Shown: positions 53,226-61,796, numbered from the stretch's first letter. The stretch: 64,000 nt of DNA from Bacillus sp. FJAT-27445 (GCF_001510665.1 NZ_LMTI01000003.1:354854-418853), one strand, 5' to 3'. A program made the numbers and translations. Notes: a model not told the origin generated them from the letters alone.

Positions 53226-54596
53226 TTAGACGCCTTTTTCACCTTTGAAGCCGGTTCTGTGGCAGTATTGGCAGTAAACGTCTGTTGGCGCGGTTGACTT
53301 TGTTCCTTCCGCCGGTTTTTCCTTGTCGTGGCATACATAGCAGCGGGCTTTTGCCTCGTCGGTTCCTGCTTTCGGTGCGTGCGCTGTCAGCCATTTATCG
53401 CTGTCTAGGTGGCCTGGTGGGCGGTTTCCGTGGCAGGCCGAGCAGAAGGCACTGTCACGGGATTTGTCTTTAACGACTGCGATATTCGGCACGTATTTTT
53501 CTTTAACTCCGTCATCCTTGATTAAAGTCAGGATGTCCTGCTTGGGGATGTCGCGGATCCATTTTGAATCCTGATGGCAGTCGACACATTCATTCAATTC
53601 TTTAAGGGCCGTACCGCCATGGCTTTGGTTCCATTTGACTTTTTCGTGGGTCTTCGGAATGGCGACTTCTTTATGGCAGGTGAAGCATTCCATTGATAGT
53701 TTTACGTCTTTTTTCTGTTTTCCGATTGCTTGAAGGATGATATCCTGGGTTTTCTTTGTTGTTTCATGGCTGCCCTGGACTCCAATTACATCCGCTTCGT
53801 GGGGCTCGGCGGTAGCAATCTCGGATCCATGCTCTTTGCCTTTCTCAGCGCCGTGCGTGTTGACCGGCAGGCTGTAGGCGATGTCTTTCCAAGGCTTTTC
53901 ACCTTTGTTCACTTTGTCATGGCAATCGATGCACGTTCCCATGTTCGGGTTTGTGTATTCCTTTGTCATCAGTTTTTTAATGTTTTTCTCTGTCCAGTAG
54001 TCGTATGTTTCGGAACCGTTGATTCCGCGGTCGACCACTTTTGCGTGCGCAACACCCGCATGACAGGTGATACAAGGAATGTCTTCTTTGATGTGTTTTT
54101 TATGGTTAACCTTCAGGTCGCCGGTTGCGGTGACGAGGCGGTTATCCGAGTGGCATTGTCCGCAGTTTACCTTCATGACCGGTGCGGTCTGGACGATTGG
54201 GTCTGGCGGACCGACAATATGGTAGTAAACTTCCTTCATCGATTCGATTTTGTGAAGGACCATATTCTTTGCACCCGGTTCAATATGGCACTGGGTACAT
54301 TTGATCTCGCTGTGGGCGCTCGCTTTGAATGTCTGGTATTCCGGCGCCATCTCGTGGCAGCTTTTGCAAAATGATGGATTTGACGTGAAGGCGATCGCCC
54401 CGTAGGCCGTTCCGCTCATCGCGATTATACAGAAGAGGAGGACAAAGCCTAGTTTCCAGCGGTTAACCGGATTCTTCCAATCTATATTTCTGAATTTGCG
54501 CCATAATCTGCGTATAAGGCCGGTTTTCTTTTTCGTTTCCCTTGTCTCTGTCTCAGGGCTATTCTCTGTCTGTTTGGATTTTCTCCAAAAGGCCAC
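53226..54596 (-). CDS. Decahaem membrane cytochrome, NapC/NirT-like
   Basis: A 456-aa cytochrome with a long basic cytosolic tail (about residues 1-46), one membrane helix (about 48-70) and ten CXXCH motifs: CKSCH, CTQCH, CGQCH, CITCH, CIDCH, CFTCH, CVDCH, CSACH, CYVCH and CQYCH. The N-terminal signature (SFCKSCHEMAPEY ... SAHSEIKCTQCHIEPG) is that of NapC/NirT quinol dehydrogenases. A charged, His-rich insert (about 235-290) between haems 5 and 6 is absent from the paralogue. The start is GTG with AAAGGGTG eight bases upstream. It is the promoter-proximal gene of the cytochrome operon and its codon use looks closer to the core genes than that of the downstream members. Confidence 0.92.
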   Translation of the reverse strand: MAFWRKSKQTENSPETETRETKKKTGLIRRLWRKFRNIDWKNPVNRWKLGFVLLFCIIAMSGTAYGAIAFTSNPSFCKSCHEMAPEYQTFKASAHSEIKCTQCHIEPGAKNMVLHKIESMKEVYYHIVGPPDPIVQTAPVMKVNCGQCHSDNRLVTATGDLKVNHKKHIKEDIPCITCHAGVAHAKVVDRGINGSETYDYWTEKNIKKLMTKEYTNPNMGTCIDCHDKVNKGEKPWKDIAYSLPVNTHGAEKGKEHGSEIATAEPHEADVIGVQGSHETTKKTQDIILQAIGKQKKDVKLSMECFTCHKEVAIPKTHEKVKWNQSHGGTALKELNECVDCHQDSKWIRDIPKQDILTLIKDDGVKEKYVPNIAVVKDKSRDSAFCSACHGNRPPGHLDSDKWLTAHAPKAGTDEAKARCYVCHDKEKPAEGTKSTAPTDVYCQYCHRTGFKGEKGV

Positions 54597-54669
54597 GCTG
54601 TTTCACCCTTTCTGTTTTTCTGTTTGATTTTCTATCTACTTTTATTTCCATATTAACCTCTCTAAAGGT

Positions 54670-54715
54670 AGTATCTAACACCCCTAAGTGATTTTCCAAT
54701 GTACAATTTGTGAAT
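54670..54715 (-). promoter_or_regulatory. Promoter and ResD-like site of the cytochrome operon
   Basis: On the minus strand TTGGAA (revcomp of 54694-54699) and GATACT (revcomp of 54670-54675), 18 bases apart, form a plausible sigma-A promoter. TTTGTGAAT (54707-54715, plus orientation) just upstream equals the ResD consensus as I recall it, with a weaker copy (CTTGTGAAA) near 54758-54766. ResD activates anaerobic respiration genes in B. subtilis. The rest of the 625-base divergent interval has no gene. Confidence 0.4.
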
Positions 54716-54965
54716 AAAATTGCGAAGTGTGTAACTGTATTTTTACAATAGGATTTCCTTGTGAAAAGTTGATGGGCCAAGCATTGGTTTAATAACACGG
54801 GAGTAGTGAAAACTTTTAAAATATCTAATTTTTATACAAAATAATGAATAAAAATTGTGTGATTCCCGCGATTTCGGCTTGATTTTATGCATAAAGAAAA
54901 GAGGAATAGAAAATGAAGGACCAATACTTATCAATGAGTCGAGTTGTGTTTTTATTATGGGGAAG

Positions 54966-54994
54966 TTGTGAAGAACTTGTGAAGATTTTATAAA
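54966..54994 (+). promoter_or_regulatory. Candidate sigma-A promoter for secA
   Basis: TTGTGA (54966-54971) and TATAAA (54989-54994) at 17-base spacing. It overlaps a direct repeat TTGTGAAGA/TTGTGAAGA at 54966-54985. It would leave a leader of about 220 bases before secA. Confidence 0.45.
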
Positions 54995-55221
54995 AAGGCT
55001 CTAAACAGAATTGAAAGGGTTAGATTTTAAAAAGAGGTTTAATGAAGTCTAGGAGCCGATTATCCTGCGTTCATCCAAGATGGGCATTTGTTGTCACTGC
55101 ATAGCGGAAGTGGTAAGATGGTAACAGAAAATGGCGAATTGTTTTTAGAGGAAATTTGCTTTAAATAGAGAATCCTTTCTCCTTATGGGATTCGAATGCT
55201 GAATGAAGAAGGAGAGTCAAA

Positions 55222-57729
55222 ATGGGAATTTTAAATAAATTGTTTGATTTGAATAAACGCGAAATCAAAAAGCTTACCCGAATGGCGAGCAAGATTGAAG
55301 CGCTGGCGGATGACACCGAAAAGCTGTCGGACGACCAGCTTCGCGAAAAAACAGAAGAATTCAAGCAGCGTTACCAGAACGGCGAGTCACTTGACGACCT
55401 GCTTTTTGAAGCGTTTGCGGTTGTCCGCGAAGGATCCCGCCGTGTCCTGGGGCTGTATCCATATCCAGTCCAGCTGATGGGCGGTATTTCCCTTCATGAA
55501 GGAAATATTTCCGAAATGAAAACAGGGGAAGGTAAAACACTGACAGCTACAATGCCCGTATACCTGAATGCGTTGTCCGGCAAAGGTGTCCACGTTGTTA
55601 CAGTCAACGAATACCTTGCCAGCCGTGATGCGACTGAAATGGGGCAACTGTACAATTTCCTTGGCCTCACTGTTGGACTGAACCTGAACAGCATGACAAA
55701 AGAAGAGAAGCAGGAAGCGTATTCCGCGGACATCACGTACGGGACGAACAATGAGTTCGGCTTTGACTACCTCCGTGACAACATGGTGTTATATAAGGAA
55801 CAAAAAGTTCAGCGACCGCTTTATTACGCAGTCATTGACGAGGTCGACTCCATCCTGATCGATGAAGCCAGGACGCCGTTGATTATTTCCGGAACCGCAC
55901 AAAAGTCGACATCGCTTTATATGCAGGCCAATGCGTTTGTCCGTACGCTGACAAAGGACCAGGATTACACCTATGATGAAAAAACGAAGGGTGTCATGCT
56001 GACTGAGCAGGGGATTTCCAAATCGGAGCGCGCTTTCGGTATTGAAAACCTTTTTGATATCAACCATGTTACCTTGAACCACCATATCAACCAAGCGTTG
56101 AAAGCGAATGTGTCCATGCACATTGATATTGATTACGTCGTCCAGGAAGGCGAAATTGTCATTGTCGACCAATTCACTGGACGCTTGATGAAAGGGCGCC
56201 GTTACTCAGAAGGGTTGCACCAGGCGATTGAGGCGAAGGAAGGCCTTGAAGTCCAGAATGAAAGCATGACTCTTGCGACAATCACCTTCCAGAACTATTT
56301 CCGGATGTATGAGAAGCTTGCGGGTATGACCGGTACAGCTAAGACCGAGGAAGAAGAATTCCGCAACATATATAATATGAACGTAATTGCCATCCCGACG
56401 AACCGTCCGATTATTCGTGATGACCGCGCTGATTTGATCTATGCATCGATGGACGGAAAATTCCGGGCAGTTGTCGAGGACATTGCTGAGCGGCATAAAA
56501 AAGGCCAGCCAATTCTTGTTGGTACAGTCGCAATTGAGACTTCCGAACTCATTTCGAAGTACCTTCAGAAAAAAGGCATTCCCCACAACGTGCTAAATGC
56601 GAAAAACCACGGCCGTGAAGCGGAAATCATCGCTGAAGCCGGCCAACAAGGGGCTGTAACGATCGCGACAAACATGGCGGGCCGCGGTACTGACATCAAG
56701 CTCGGTGAAGGCGTTATAGATCGAGGTGGACTTGCCGTTATCGGTACAGAGCGCCATGAATCACGCCGGATTGACAATCAGCTGCGTGGGCGTTCAGGCC
56801 GTCAGGGGGATCCGGGGGTAACCCAGTTCTATCTCTCTATGGAAGATGAGTTGATGCGCCGTTTCGGCTCCGATAACATGAAGAACATGATGGCCCGCCT
56901 TGGAATGGATGATTCTCAGCCAATTCAGAGCAAAATGGTGTCTCGTGCCGTCGAGTCTGCCCAGAAGCGCGTTGAAGGCAATAACTTCGATGCCCGTAAG
57001 CAGCTCCTCCAGTACGACGATGTTCTGCGCCAGCAGCGTGAAATCATTTACGGTCAGCGGAATGAAGTTCTTGATGCCGAAAATCTTCGGGACATCGTTG
57101 AAAATATGATTAAAGGAACCATCGACAGGGCGATTCAGGCCCACGCACCCGGCAGCGGGGACGAAGATGAATGGAACCTGCAGGGGCTTGTTGACTTTAC
57201 GGCGGGCAACCTTCTCCATGAAGGCGACATTACCGTTGCCGACCTGAAGGATAAGGGTCCAGATGACATGGCTGAAACGATTTTTGAAAAAGTCATGGAA
57301 CGTTACAACGAGAAGGAAGAAATTCTATTGCCGGAGCAGATGCGCGAGTTCGAAAAGGTTATTGTGCTTCGTGCCGTCGACTCGAAATGGATCGACCACA
57401 TCGACGCGATGGACCAGCTCCGCCAGGGTATCCACCTTCGCGCGTATGCCCAAACGGATCCTCTTCGTGAGTACCAGCATGAAGGCTTCGCGATGTTTGA
57501 AAGCATGGTAATCTCGATTGAGGAAGAGGTTTCCCGCTATATTATGAAGGCGGAAATCCGTAGCAACCTCGAGCGCCAGGAAGTCGCAAAGGGCCATGCT
57601 GTCAATCCAAAGGAAGACGGGGAACAGATTAAGAAAAAACCTGTAATCAAGAAGACGAACATTGGCCGCAATGATCCATGCCACTGCGGCAGCGGCAAAA
57701 AGTTTAAAAACTGCCATGGTGCGGTGTAA
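55222..57729 (+). CDS. secA: SecA, housekeeping preprotein translocase ATPase
   Basis: An 835-aa cytosolic/membrane-peripheral motor that pushes preproteins through SecYEG. Walker A is KTGEGKT (Lys105), with [14 protein letters not shown] and the [14 protein letters not shown] motif; the C-terminal tail ends with the zinc/SecB-binding motif [16 protein letters not shown] (Cys820, Cys822, Cys831, His832). Length is near the B. subtilis protein (841). ATG follows GGAGAG. The gene position between hpf and prfB is conserved in Bacilli except for the cytochrome block inserted upstream. With secA2 at 10836 the window contains both SecA types. Confidence 0.98.
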   Translation: MGILNKLFDLNKREIKKLTRMASKIEALADDTEKLSDDQLREKTEEFKQRYQNGESLDDLLFEAFAVVREGSRRVLGLYPYPVQLMGGISLHEGNISEMKTGEGKTLTATMPVYLNALSGKGVHVVTVNEYLASRDATEMGQLYNFLGLTVGLNLNSMTKEEKQEAYSADITYGTNNEFGFDYLRDNMVLYKEQKVQRPLYYAVIDEVDSILIDEARTPLIISGTAQKSTSLYMQANAFVRTLTKDQDYTYDEKTKGVMLTEQGISKSERAFGIENLFDINHVTLNHHINQALKANVSMHIDIDYVVQEGEIVIVDQFTGRLMKGRRYSEGLHQAIEAKEGLEVQNESMTLATITFQNYFRMYEKLAGMTGTAKTEEEEFRNIYNMNVIAIPTNRPIIRDDRADLIYASMDGKFRAVVEDIAERHKKGQPILVGTVAIETSELISKYLQKKGIPHNVLNAKNHGREAEIIAEAGQQGAVTIATNMAGRGTDIKLGEGVIDRGGLAVIGTERHESRRIDNQLRGRSGRQGDPGVTQFYLSMEDELMRRFGSDNMKNMMARLGMDDSQPIQSKMVSRAVESAQKRVEGNNFDARKQLLQYDDVLRQQREIIYGQRNEVLDAENLRDIVENMIKGTIDRAIQAHAPGSGDEDEWNLQGLVDFTAGNLLHEGDITVADLKDKGPDDMAETIFEKVMERYNEKEEILLPEQMREFEKVIVLRAVDSKWIDHIDAMDQLRQGIHLRAYAQTDPLREYQHEGFAMFESMVISIEEEVSRYIMKAEIRSNLERQEVAKGHAVNPKEDGEQIKKKPVIKKTNIGRNDPCHCGSGKKFKNCHGAV

Positions 57730-57739
57730 TAGTGTTGAA

Positions 57740-57770
57740 GAGAGCCGGCTGTTGCCGGCTCCCTTTGTTT
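57740..57770 (+). terminator. Terminator of secA
   Basis: GAGCCGGC (57742-57749) pairs perfectly with GCCGGCTC (57754-57761), followed by a T-rich tail (CCCTTTGTTTT). Confidence 0.82.
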
Positions 57771-57798
57771 TGGTCAGGGAAACTAAAAAATCGTGTCC

Positions 57799-57966
57799 AT
57801 GTTCGGACTCATAAACGGATTTTTAGGAAGTATGAGTCCGAAGTTGCCAGATGTTCGGACTCATCATCGCATTTTTAGGAGGTATGAGTCCGAAGATGCC
57901 CGATGTTGGGACTCATTATTGGATTTTTAGGAAGTATGAGTCCGAAGTTCTCTATGTTCGGACACA
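57799..57966. repeat. Tandem 52-bp hairpin repeat between secA and prfB
   Basis: Three units start at 57799, 57851 and 57903 (52, 52 and 51 bases) and a fourth is cut short after about 12 bases (57954). Each unit contains TTCGGACTCAT and, some 20 bases on, ATGAGTCCGAA as a complementary arm around an ATTTTTAGGA loop. The third unit has one arm change (TTGGGACTCAT). It lies in the 404-base gap before prfB and encodes nothing recognisable. Confidence 0.85.
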
Positions 57967-58133
57967 GAACAGAACTGCTCTTCAAGGCAAATTTTTTTGG
58001 GGAACTCTCACTGTTTTTTCTGCCTAGCTTGGCTTCGGGGCTTTTAATTTTGCCAGGAGCTTTGGCATTCGGGGCTTGAGGGTATATACTAGATAATGAC
58101 TATTCTTATGGAAAGATTTTAGAGGTGATTGAT

Positions 58134-59235
58134 ATGGAGTTTGCAGATATCAGGAACGAATTGGAGAAAACAGCTAAGCGATTAGCGGGCTTCAGGGGGT
58201 CTCTTTGACCTGGAGGAAAAAGAGGCTCGGATAGCTCAGCTTGATAATGAGATGCTGCATCCGGATTTCTGGAATGACCAGAATGCCGCTCAGACCGTGA
58301 TCAATGAGGCAAATGGCCTTAAGGACCAGGTTCATGCGTTTCTGGAGATGAATGAGAAATATGAGGATCTGGAAGTAACCTTTGAGCTTTTAAAAGAAGA
58401 GCTTGATGAAGATTTGCAGACGGAACTTGAAGAGGAGCTTGTTGCGTTGACAGCCCGTCTTGATGAGTATGAGCTTGAGATGCTGTTGAGCGAGCCTTAT
58501 GATAAAAACAATGCACTTTTGGAACTGCATCCCGGTGCAGGCGGTACGGAGTCCCAGGACTGGGGATCGATGCTTTTGCGGATGTACACCCGTTGGGCAG
58601 AGAAGCGTGGCTATAAGGTTGAGACACTTGATTACCTGCCGGGCGATGAGGCGGGGATCAAAAGTGTTACGTTGTCCATTAAAGGCCATAATGCATATGG
58701 CTATTTGAAGGCTGAGAAGGGTGTCCACCGGCTTGTGCGGATATCTCCATTCGATTCGTCGGGCCGCCGCCATACTTCGTTCGTTTCGTGCGAAGTGATG
58801 CCTGAATTCAATGACGAGATTGAAATCGACATCAGGACCGATGATTTGAAAATTGATACGTACCGGTCGAGCGGGGCGGGCGGCCAGCACATCAACACCA
58901 CCGATTCAGCTGTACGGATTACGCATATCCCGACCGGGGTCGTTGTGACATGCCAGACGGAGCGGTCGCAGATCAAGAACCGTGATCGGGCGATGAATAT
59001 GCTGAAAGCGAAGCTATACCAGCGCCAGATTGAGGAAAAGGAAAAGCAGCTTGCGGAAATCCGCGGCGAGCAGAAGGAGATCGGCTGGGGGAGCCAGATC
59101 CGTTCCTACGTGTTCCACCCTTATTCGATGGTGAAGGACCATAGGACGGGTACGGAATCCGGGAATGTGCAGGGTGTGATGGATGGGGAGCTTGACCCGT
59201 TCATTGATTCGTATTTAAGGTCGAAACTGTCATAA
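58134..59235 (+). CDS. prfB: Peptide chain release factor 2 with programmed +1 frameshift
   Basis: RF2 releases finished proteins at UGA and UAA codons. The first frame runs from ATG 58134 to an in-frame TGA at 58206-58208; reading then continues from 58207 in the +1 frame to 59235, giving 366 residues, the normal size. The CTT-TGA-C slippery site is preceded by an internal AGGGGG Shine-Dalgarno-like stretch, so RF2 controls its own level. The tRNA-mimic parts are present: the SPF motif in RISPFDSSG, and GGQ in [13 protein letters not shown]. Terminator follows. An annotation starting at 58252 would miss the N-terminus. Confidence 0.97.
58194..58209 (+). promoter_or_regulatory. RF2 programmed frameshift site
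   Basis: AGGGGG (58194-58199), TCT, then CTT TGA C (58203-58209): the standard stimulator, slippery codon and stop context of bacterial prfB. Frame zero ends at TGA 58206. Confidence 0.95.
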
Positions 59236-59258
59236 GCTTTGCGTGTCTGAAAAAATTA

Positions 59259-59304
59259 AAGCCTTTGCCGGAAATGCCGCCGGCAAAGGCTTGTTTTATT
59301 TTTT
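59259..59304 (+). terminator. Terminator of prfB (may also serve the facing gene)
   Basis: AAGCCTTTGCCGG (59259-59271) pairs perfectly with CCGGCAAAGGCTT (59280-59292), then a T-rich tail. The convergent coiled-coil gene ends 32 bases beyond. Confidence 0.9.
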
Positions 59305-59335
59305 GGATTTCATTTACCGACGTGGTAGCCTGGGG

Positions 59336-59866
59336 CTAAAGCTGCATGCGCTTTTTTATTGTGGAGATATCGGTTTCGTGGATGCCAGATTTGGCGCTGA
59401 GATGGGAAATATCAAACTTCATTCCTTTGATTTCGTCAGCAACGATGGTAAATACTTTTTCGTGCTGGTCCAGCTTGAAATCAATCTGTTTGAAGTTGCT
59501 TCTAAACTCGGAAGCGTGGTTGTTGATTGTTTCAGTGAGTGTTTCCAGGCGGCCATCGACTCCGTCCAGCCTTGAATCTATTTCATCGAAGCGCTGATCC
59601 ATTCCATCGAGACGCTGGTCCATTCCATCGAGACGCTGGTCTATTCCATCGAGACGCTGGTCTATTCCATCGAGACGCTGGTCCATTCCATCGAGACGCT
59701 GATCCATTCCATCGAGACGCTGATCAATCCCGTCGAGGCGCTGATCAATTTCATCGAATCGCTTGTCCATACCATCGAGTCGTTGGTCAATCCCGTCGAA
59801 TCGCTTGCCCATTTGTTCGAACTGATTATCCATTTTCCCTATAAAAACCCTCAATAATTCCTCCAT
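59336..59866 (-). CDS. Heptad-repeat coiled-coil protein
   Basis: A 176-aa protein built mainly from about twelve tandem copies of the heptad (L/F)-D-(G/E)-(I/M)-D-Q-R, residues about 22-105, then a second, less regular coiled coil (about 106-176, HASEFRSNFKQIDFKLDQ). The heptad phase and acid-base pattern predict a long parallel coiled coil. The start at 59866 (MEELLRVFIGK) is chosen for its perfect AAAGGAGGTGA site; the frame extends ten codons upstream without one. No signal peptide or membrane segment. I know similar proteins only as hypothetical in Bacilli. It is not part of the prfB operon (opposite strand). Confidence 0.75.
   Translation of the reverse strand: MEELLRVFIGKMDNQFEQMGKRFDGIDQRLDGMDKRFDEIDQRLDGIDQRLDGMDQRLDGMDQRLDGIDQRLDGIDQRLDGMDQRLDGMDQRFDEIDSRLDGVDGRLETLTETINNHASEFRSNFKQIDFKLDQHEKVFTIVADEIKGMKFDISHLSAKSGIHETDISTIKKRMQL
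59572..59813. repeat. 21-bp in-frame tandem repeat in the coiled-coil gene
   Basis: About twelve units related to GACGCTGGTCCATTCCATC follow each other at exactly 21-base steps, encoding one heptad each. Adjacent units are nearly identical, which suggests recent slippage or recombination and probable copy-number variation between strains. Confidence 0.8.
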
Positions 59867-59945
59867 ATTCTCACCTCCTTTCAGCCAGTATACCACAAAA
59901 TTTCCACCGTAAAAGCTCGGAGATTATTGTGGAAATCCCAATACC

Positions 59946-60089
59946 TTATCAACAATTAATGGTGGATAACCCTCTTATCCACAGGAGATTTTGAAATTAC
60001 CAAAAGGTTATTCACAAAAGGATGCCTGACGCAAAAAAAAATCAAGTTATCAACAGATAAATACCAAAGATTGCGCGTTTTTATCCACA
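59946..60089. other. Cluster of six DnaA-box-like 9-mers
   Basis: Boxes: TTATCAACA 59946-59954; TTATCCACC on the minus strand 59961-59969; TTATCCACA 59975-59983; TTATTCACA 60008-60016; TTATCAACA 60047-60055; TTATCCACA 60081-60089. Three match TTATNCACA exactly, three differ by one base. Five face the same way. It lies in a gene-free 337-base interval between two divergent genes and ends 54 bases before the -35 of the downstream promoter. Confidence 0.7.
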
Positions 60090-60142
60090 TTCTTAAAAAG
60101 AAATATTGAACAATCCGGGATATTTTCCTTTTATACCTAAAT

Positions 60143-60172
60143 TTGCATCAACAGCTAGGCGAATGCTATACT
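60143..60172 (+). promoter_or_regulatory. Promoter of the YitT-like gene
   Basis: TTGCAT (60143-60148) and TATACT (60167-60172) are 18 bases apart, with the extended TGc before the -10. A short ATGCTA/TAGCAT inverted repeat (60163-60179) spans the -10 and the start region. A second TATAAT lies at 60189-60194. Confidence 0.55.
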
Positions 60173-60233
60173 CTAGCATTGGTATGGGTATAATTTGCAT
60201 AATAATAGGAATGACCAGAAGGAGTGCGTACCC

Positions 60234-61100
60234 TTGAAGAGACGGAAGAAGGCTTTGCTGGTAGGGACACCGGCCGGGAAAGTGCTTGAGTATTTATACA
60301 TTCTAATTGGCTCGGCGTTGGTTGCGCTGTCTTTCAATTTATTTTTGCTTCCGAACCGAATTGCATCTGGTGGGGTAAGTGGAATATCGACTATCCTCGA
60401 TGCTGTTATGGGTTGGGAGCCGGCGTATGTGCAGTGGTCTCTGAACATTCCATTATTTATTGCGGGTGTAGTACTCCTCGGCAGGCAATTTGGGATTAAA
60501 ACGCTTGTTGGGACAGTTTTTCTGCCTTTAGTTGTCCTTGCATCTGCCCATCTGGAGCCGTGGACGAAGGATCCGCTTTTAGCGGCGCTTTTTGGCGGTA
60601 TTGGAGTTGGCTTAGGGCTGGGGATTGTGTTCCGCGGGAGGGCCTCAACCGGGGGAACCGATCTTGCGGCACAGATCATTAATAAATATAGCGGACTAAC
60701 GCTTGGGCGCTGTGTCGCACTGATTGATGGAATGATTGTGCTTGCAGCCGCGATTGTTTTTGATATTGAGCGGGGCTTATATGCCCTGATTGGACTGTAT
60801 GTTACAAGCAAGACGATTGATCTGGTTCAGGTCGGTTTTGGGCGTTCAAAAATGGCAATGATTATTACCAATAAACAAAATGAAGTCCGTGAAGGCATCC
60901 TAAATAAAATTAACCGTGGTGTGACACGATTATCCGCATACGGCGGTTTTACCGATTCCGAGAAGCCGGTCCTCATTTGTGTGGTTGACCAAACAGAGTT
61001 CACAAAGTTGAAACAATTAGTAAAAACCATTGACCCAACGGCGTTTGTCATTGTGATGGATGCTGCAGAAGTTCTTGGGGAGGGTTTCAAAAGGGAATAG
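60234..61100 (+). CDS. YitT/DUF2179 family membrane protein
   Basis: A 288-aa protein with five or six hydrophobic segments (about residues 15-190) and a C-terminal cytosolic DUF2179 domain (about 205-285, SKMAMIITNKQNEVREGIL ... YGGFTDSEKPVL). The motif LPNRIASGGVSGIS and the RGRASTGGTDLAAQII loop define the YitT family, whose transport function is unproven. TTG 60234 is chosen because GAAGGAG lies nine bases before; the frame goes back to TTG 60195 without a site. It is 50 bases upstream of cccB. Confidence 0.85.
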   Translation: MKRRKKALLVGTPAGKVLEYLYILIGSALVALSFNLFLLPNRIASGGVSGISTILDAVMGWEPAYVQWSLNIPLFIAGVVLLGRQFGIKTLVGTVFLPLVVLASAHLEPWTKDPLLAALFGGIGVGLGLGIVFRGRASTGGTDLAAQIINKYSGLTLGRCVALIDGMIVLAAAIVFDIERGLYALIGLYVTSKTIDLVQVGFGRSKMAMIITNKQNEVREGILNKINRGVTRLSAYGGFTDSEKPVLICVVDQTEFTKLKQLVKTIDPTAFVIVMDAAEVLGEGFKRE

Positions 61101-61150
61101 TATTGGTATAATTATGTAGGGTTTAAAAACTTTACTAAAGGGGTTATCTT

Positions 61151-61462
61151 ATGAACAAAAAACTACTTGCCCTGCTTATGGGAGCTTCAATGGTTCTAGC
61201 TGCGTGCGGCGGCGATGACGGTGGTAAGGATTCGGCTTCCGGAGGAGACCCGGAAAAGCTGTATAATCAAAAATGTTCGGGGTGCCATGGCGGCGACCTG
61301 AAGGGCGGTGCTGGCCCTGACTTGACAAAGGTCGGAGCCGCATACTCAAAAGAAGAAATTGAAAAGATTATCGTTGAGGGAAAAGGTGGCGGCATGCCGG
61401 CAGGACTCTATAAGGGCGATGAAGCTTCAAAGGTCGCCGAGTGGTTAGCTGAGAAAAAATAA
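61151..61462 (+). CDS. cccB: Cytochrome c-551 lipoprotein (CccB-like)
   Basis: A 103-aa lipid-anchored small cytochrome c. Lipobox VLAAC (Cys19) replaces a free signal peptide; a single haem site KCSGCHGG (Cys42, Cys45, His46) and the methionine ligand in GGGMPAGL (Met82) complete a class I cytochrome. It acts on the outer face of the membrane as an electron carrier to oxidases. The site AAAGGGG precedes the ATG. The position before ftsE is conserved with B. subtilis. It might also shuttle electrons to the multihaem proteins 7 kb upstream (speculative). Confidence 0.94.
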   Translation: MNKKLLALLMGASMVLAACGGDDGGKDSASGGDPEKLYNQKCSGCHGGDLKGGAGPDLTKVGAAYSKEEIEKIIVEGKGGGMPAGLYKGDEASKVAEWLAEKK

Positions 61463-61468
61463 TGGATT

Positions 61469-61498
61469 ACGTCCTGCTTTTAAGCAGGGCGTTTTTTA
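61469..61498 (+). terminator. Terminator of cccB
   Basis: ACGTCCTGCTT (61469-61479) pairs with AAGCAGGGCGT (61482-61492) with one G-U pair, followed by a T run. Confidence 0.88.
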
Positions 61499-61796
61499 TT
61501 GAAGAAAAATTAAAAAATCACACAAACAATTCTAAAATTGGAAAAATTGTGTTTTTTGTATTCTCATAGAAGGAATTTCATGATATATTCGCCAATATAG
61601 GATATAATTGGCAAAATTCGACTTGTTTGAAAAGAAACTGTAATATTTGAACCCCTTTTTTTACGTCTTATGAGTGTTATAATGGGTTTGGGTTAGAAAA
61701 CACATTGGTTTTTTGTCAAATATGCGAGAATAGTGTCCAACATGACTAGTCATCAAGCAGGATGTTGTCGACAAAACAAATTAGGTGATAGTTTAC
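61499..61796 (+). other. Gene-free leader of ftsEX
   Basis: AT-rich stretch with a perfect TATAAT at 61603-61608 but no acceptable -35 at the right distance. No frame with a binding site is present. Probably contains the ftsE promoter; none can be fixed. Confidence 0.4.

Noticed and set aside
53730-54374. 214-codon plus-strand frame opposite the decahaem cytochrome
   Set aside because: Its Cys/His/Val-rich composition is explained by the reverse complement of repeated haem motifs; no start signal.
57799-57966. CRISPR-like appearance of the 52-bp array
   Set aside because: Units are directly adjacent with no unique spacers of constant size, and each has an internal hairpin; no cas genes nearby.
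59572-59813. CRISPR-like appearance of the 21-bp array
   Set aside because: Units are contiguous, in frame and encode heptads of a gene with a strong start site.
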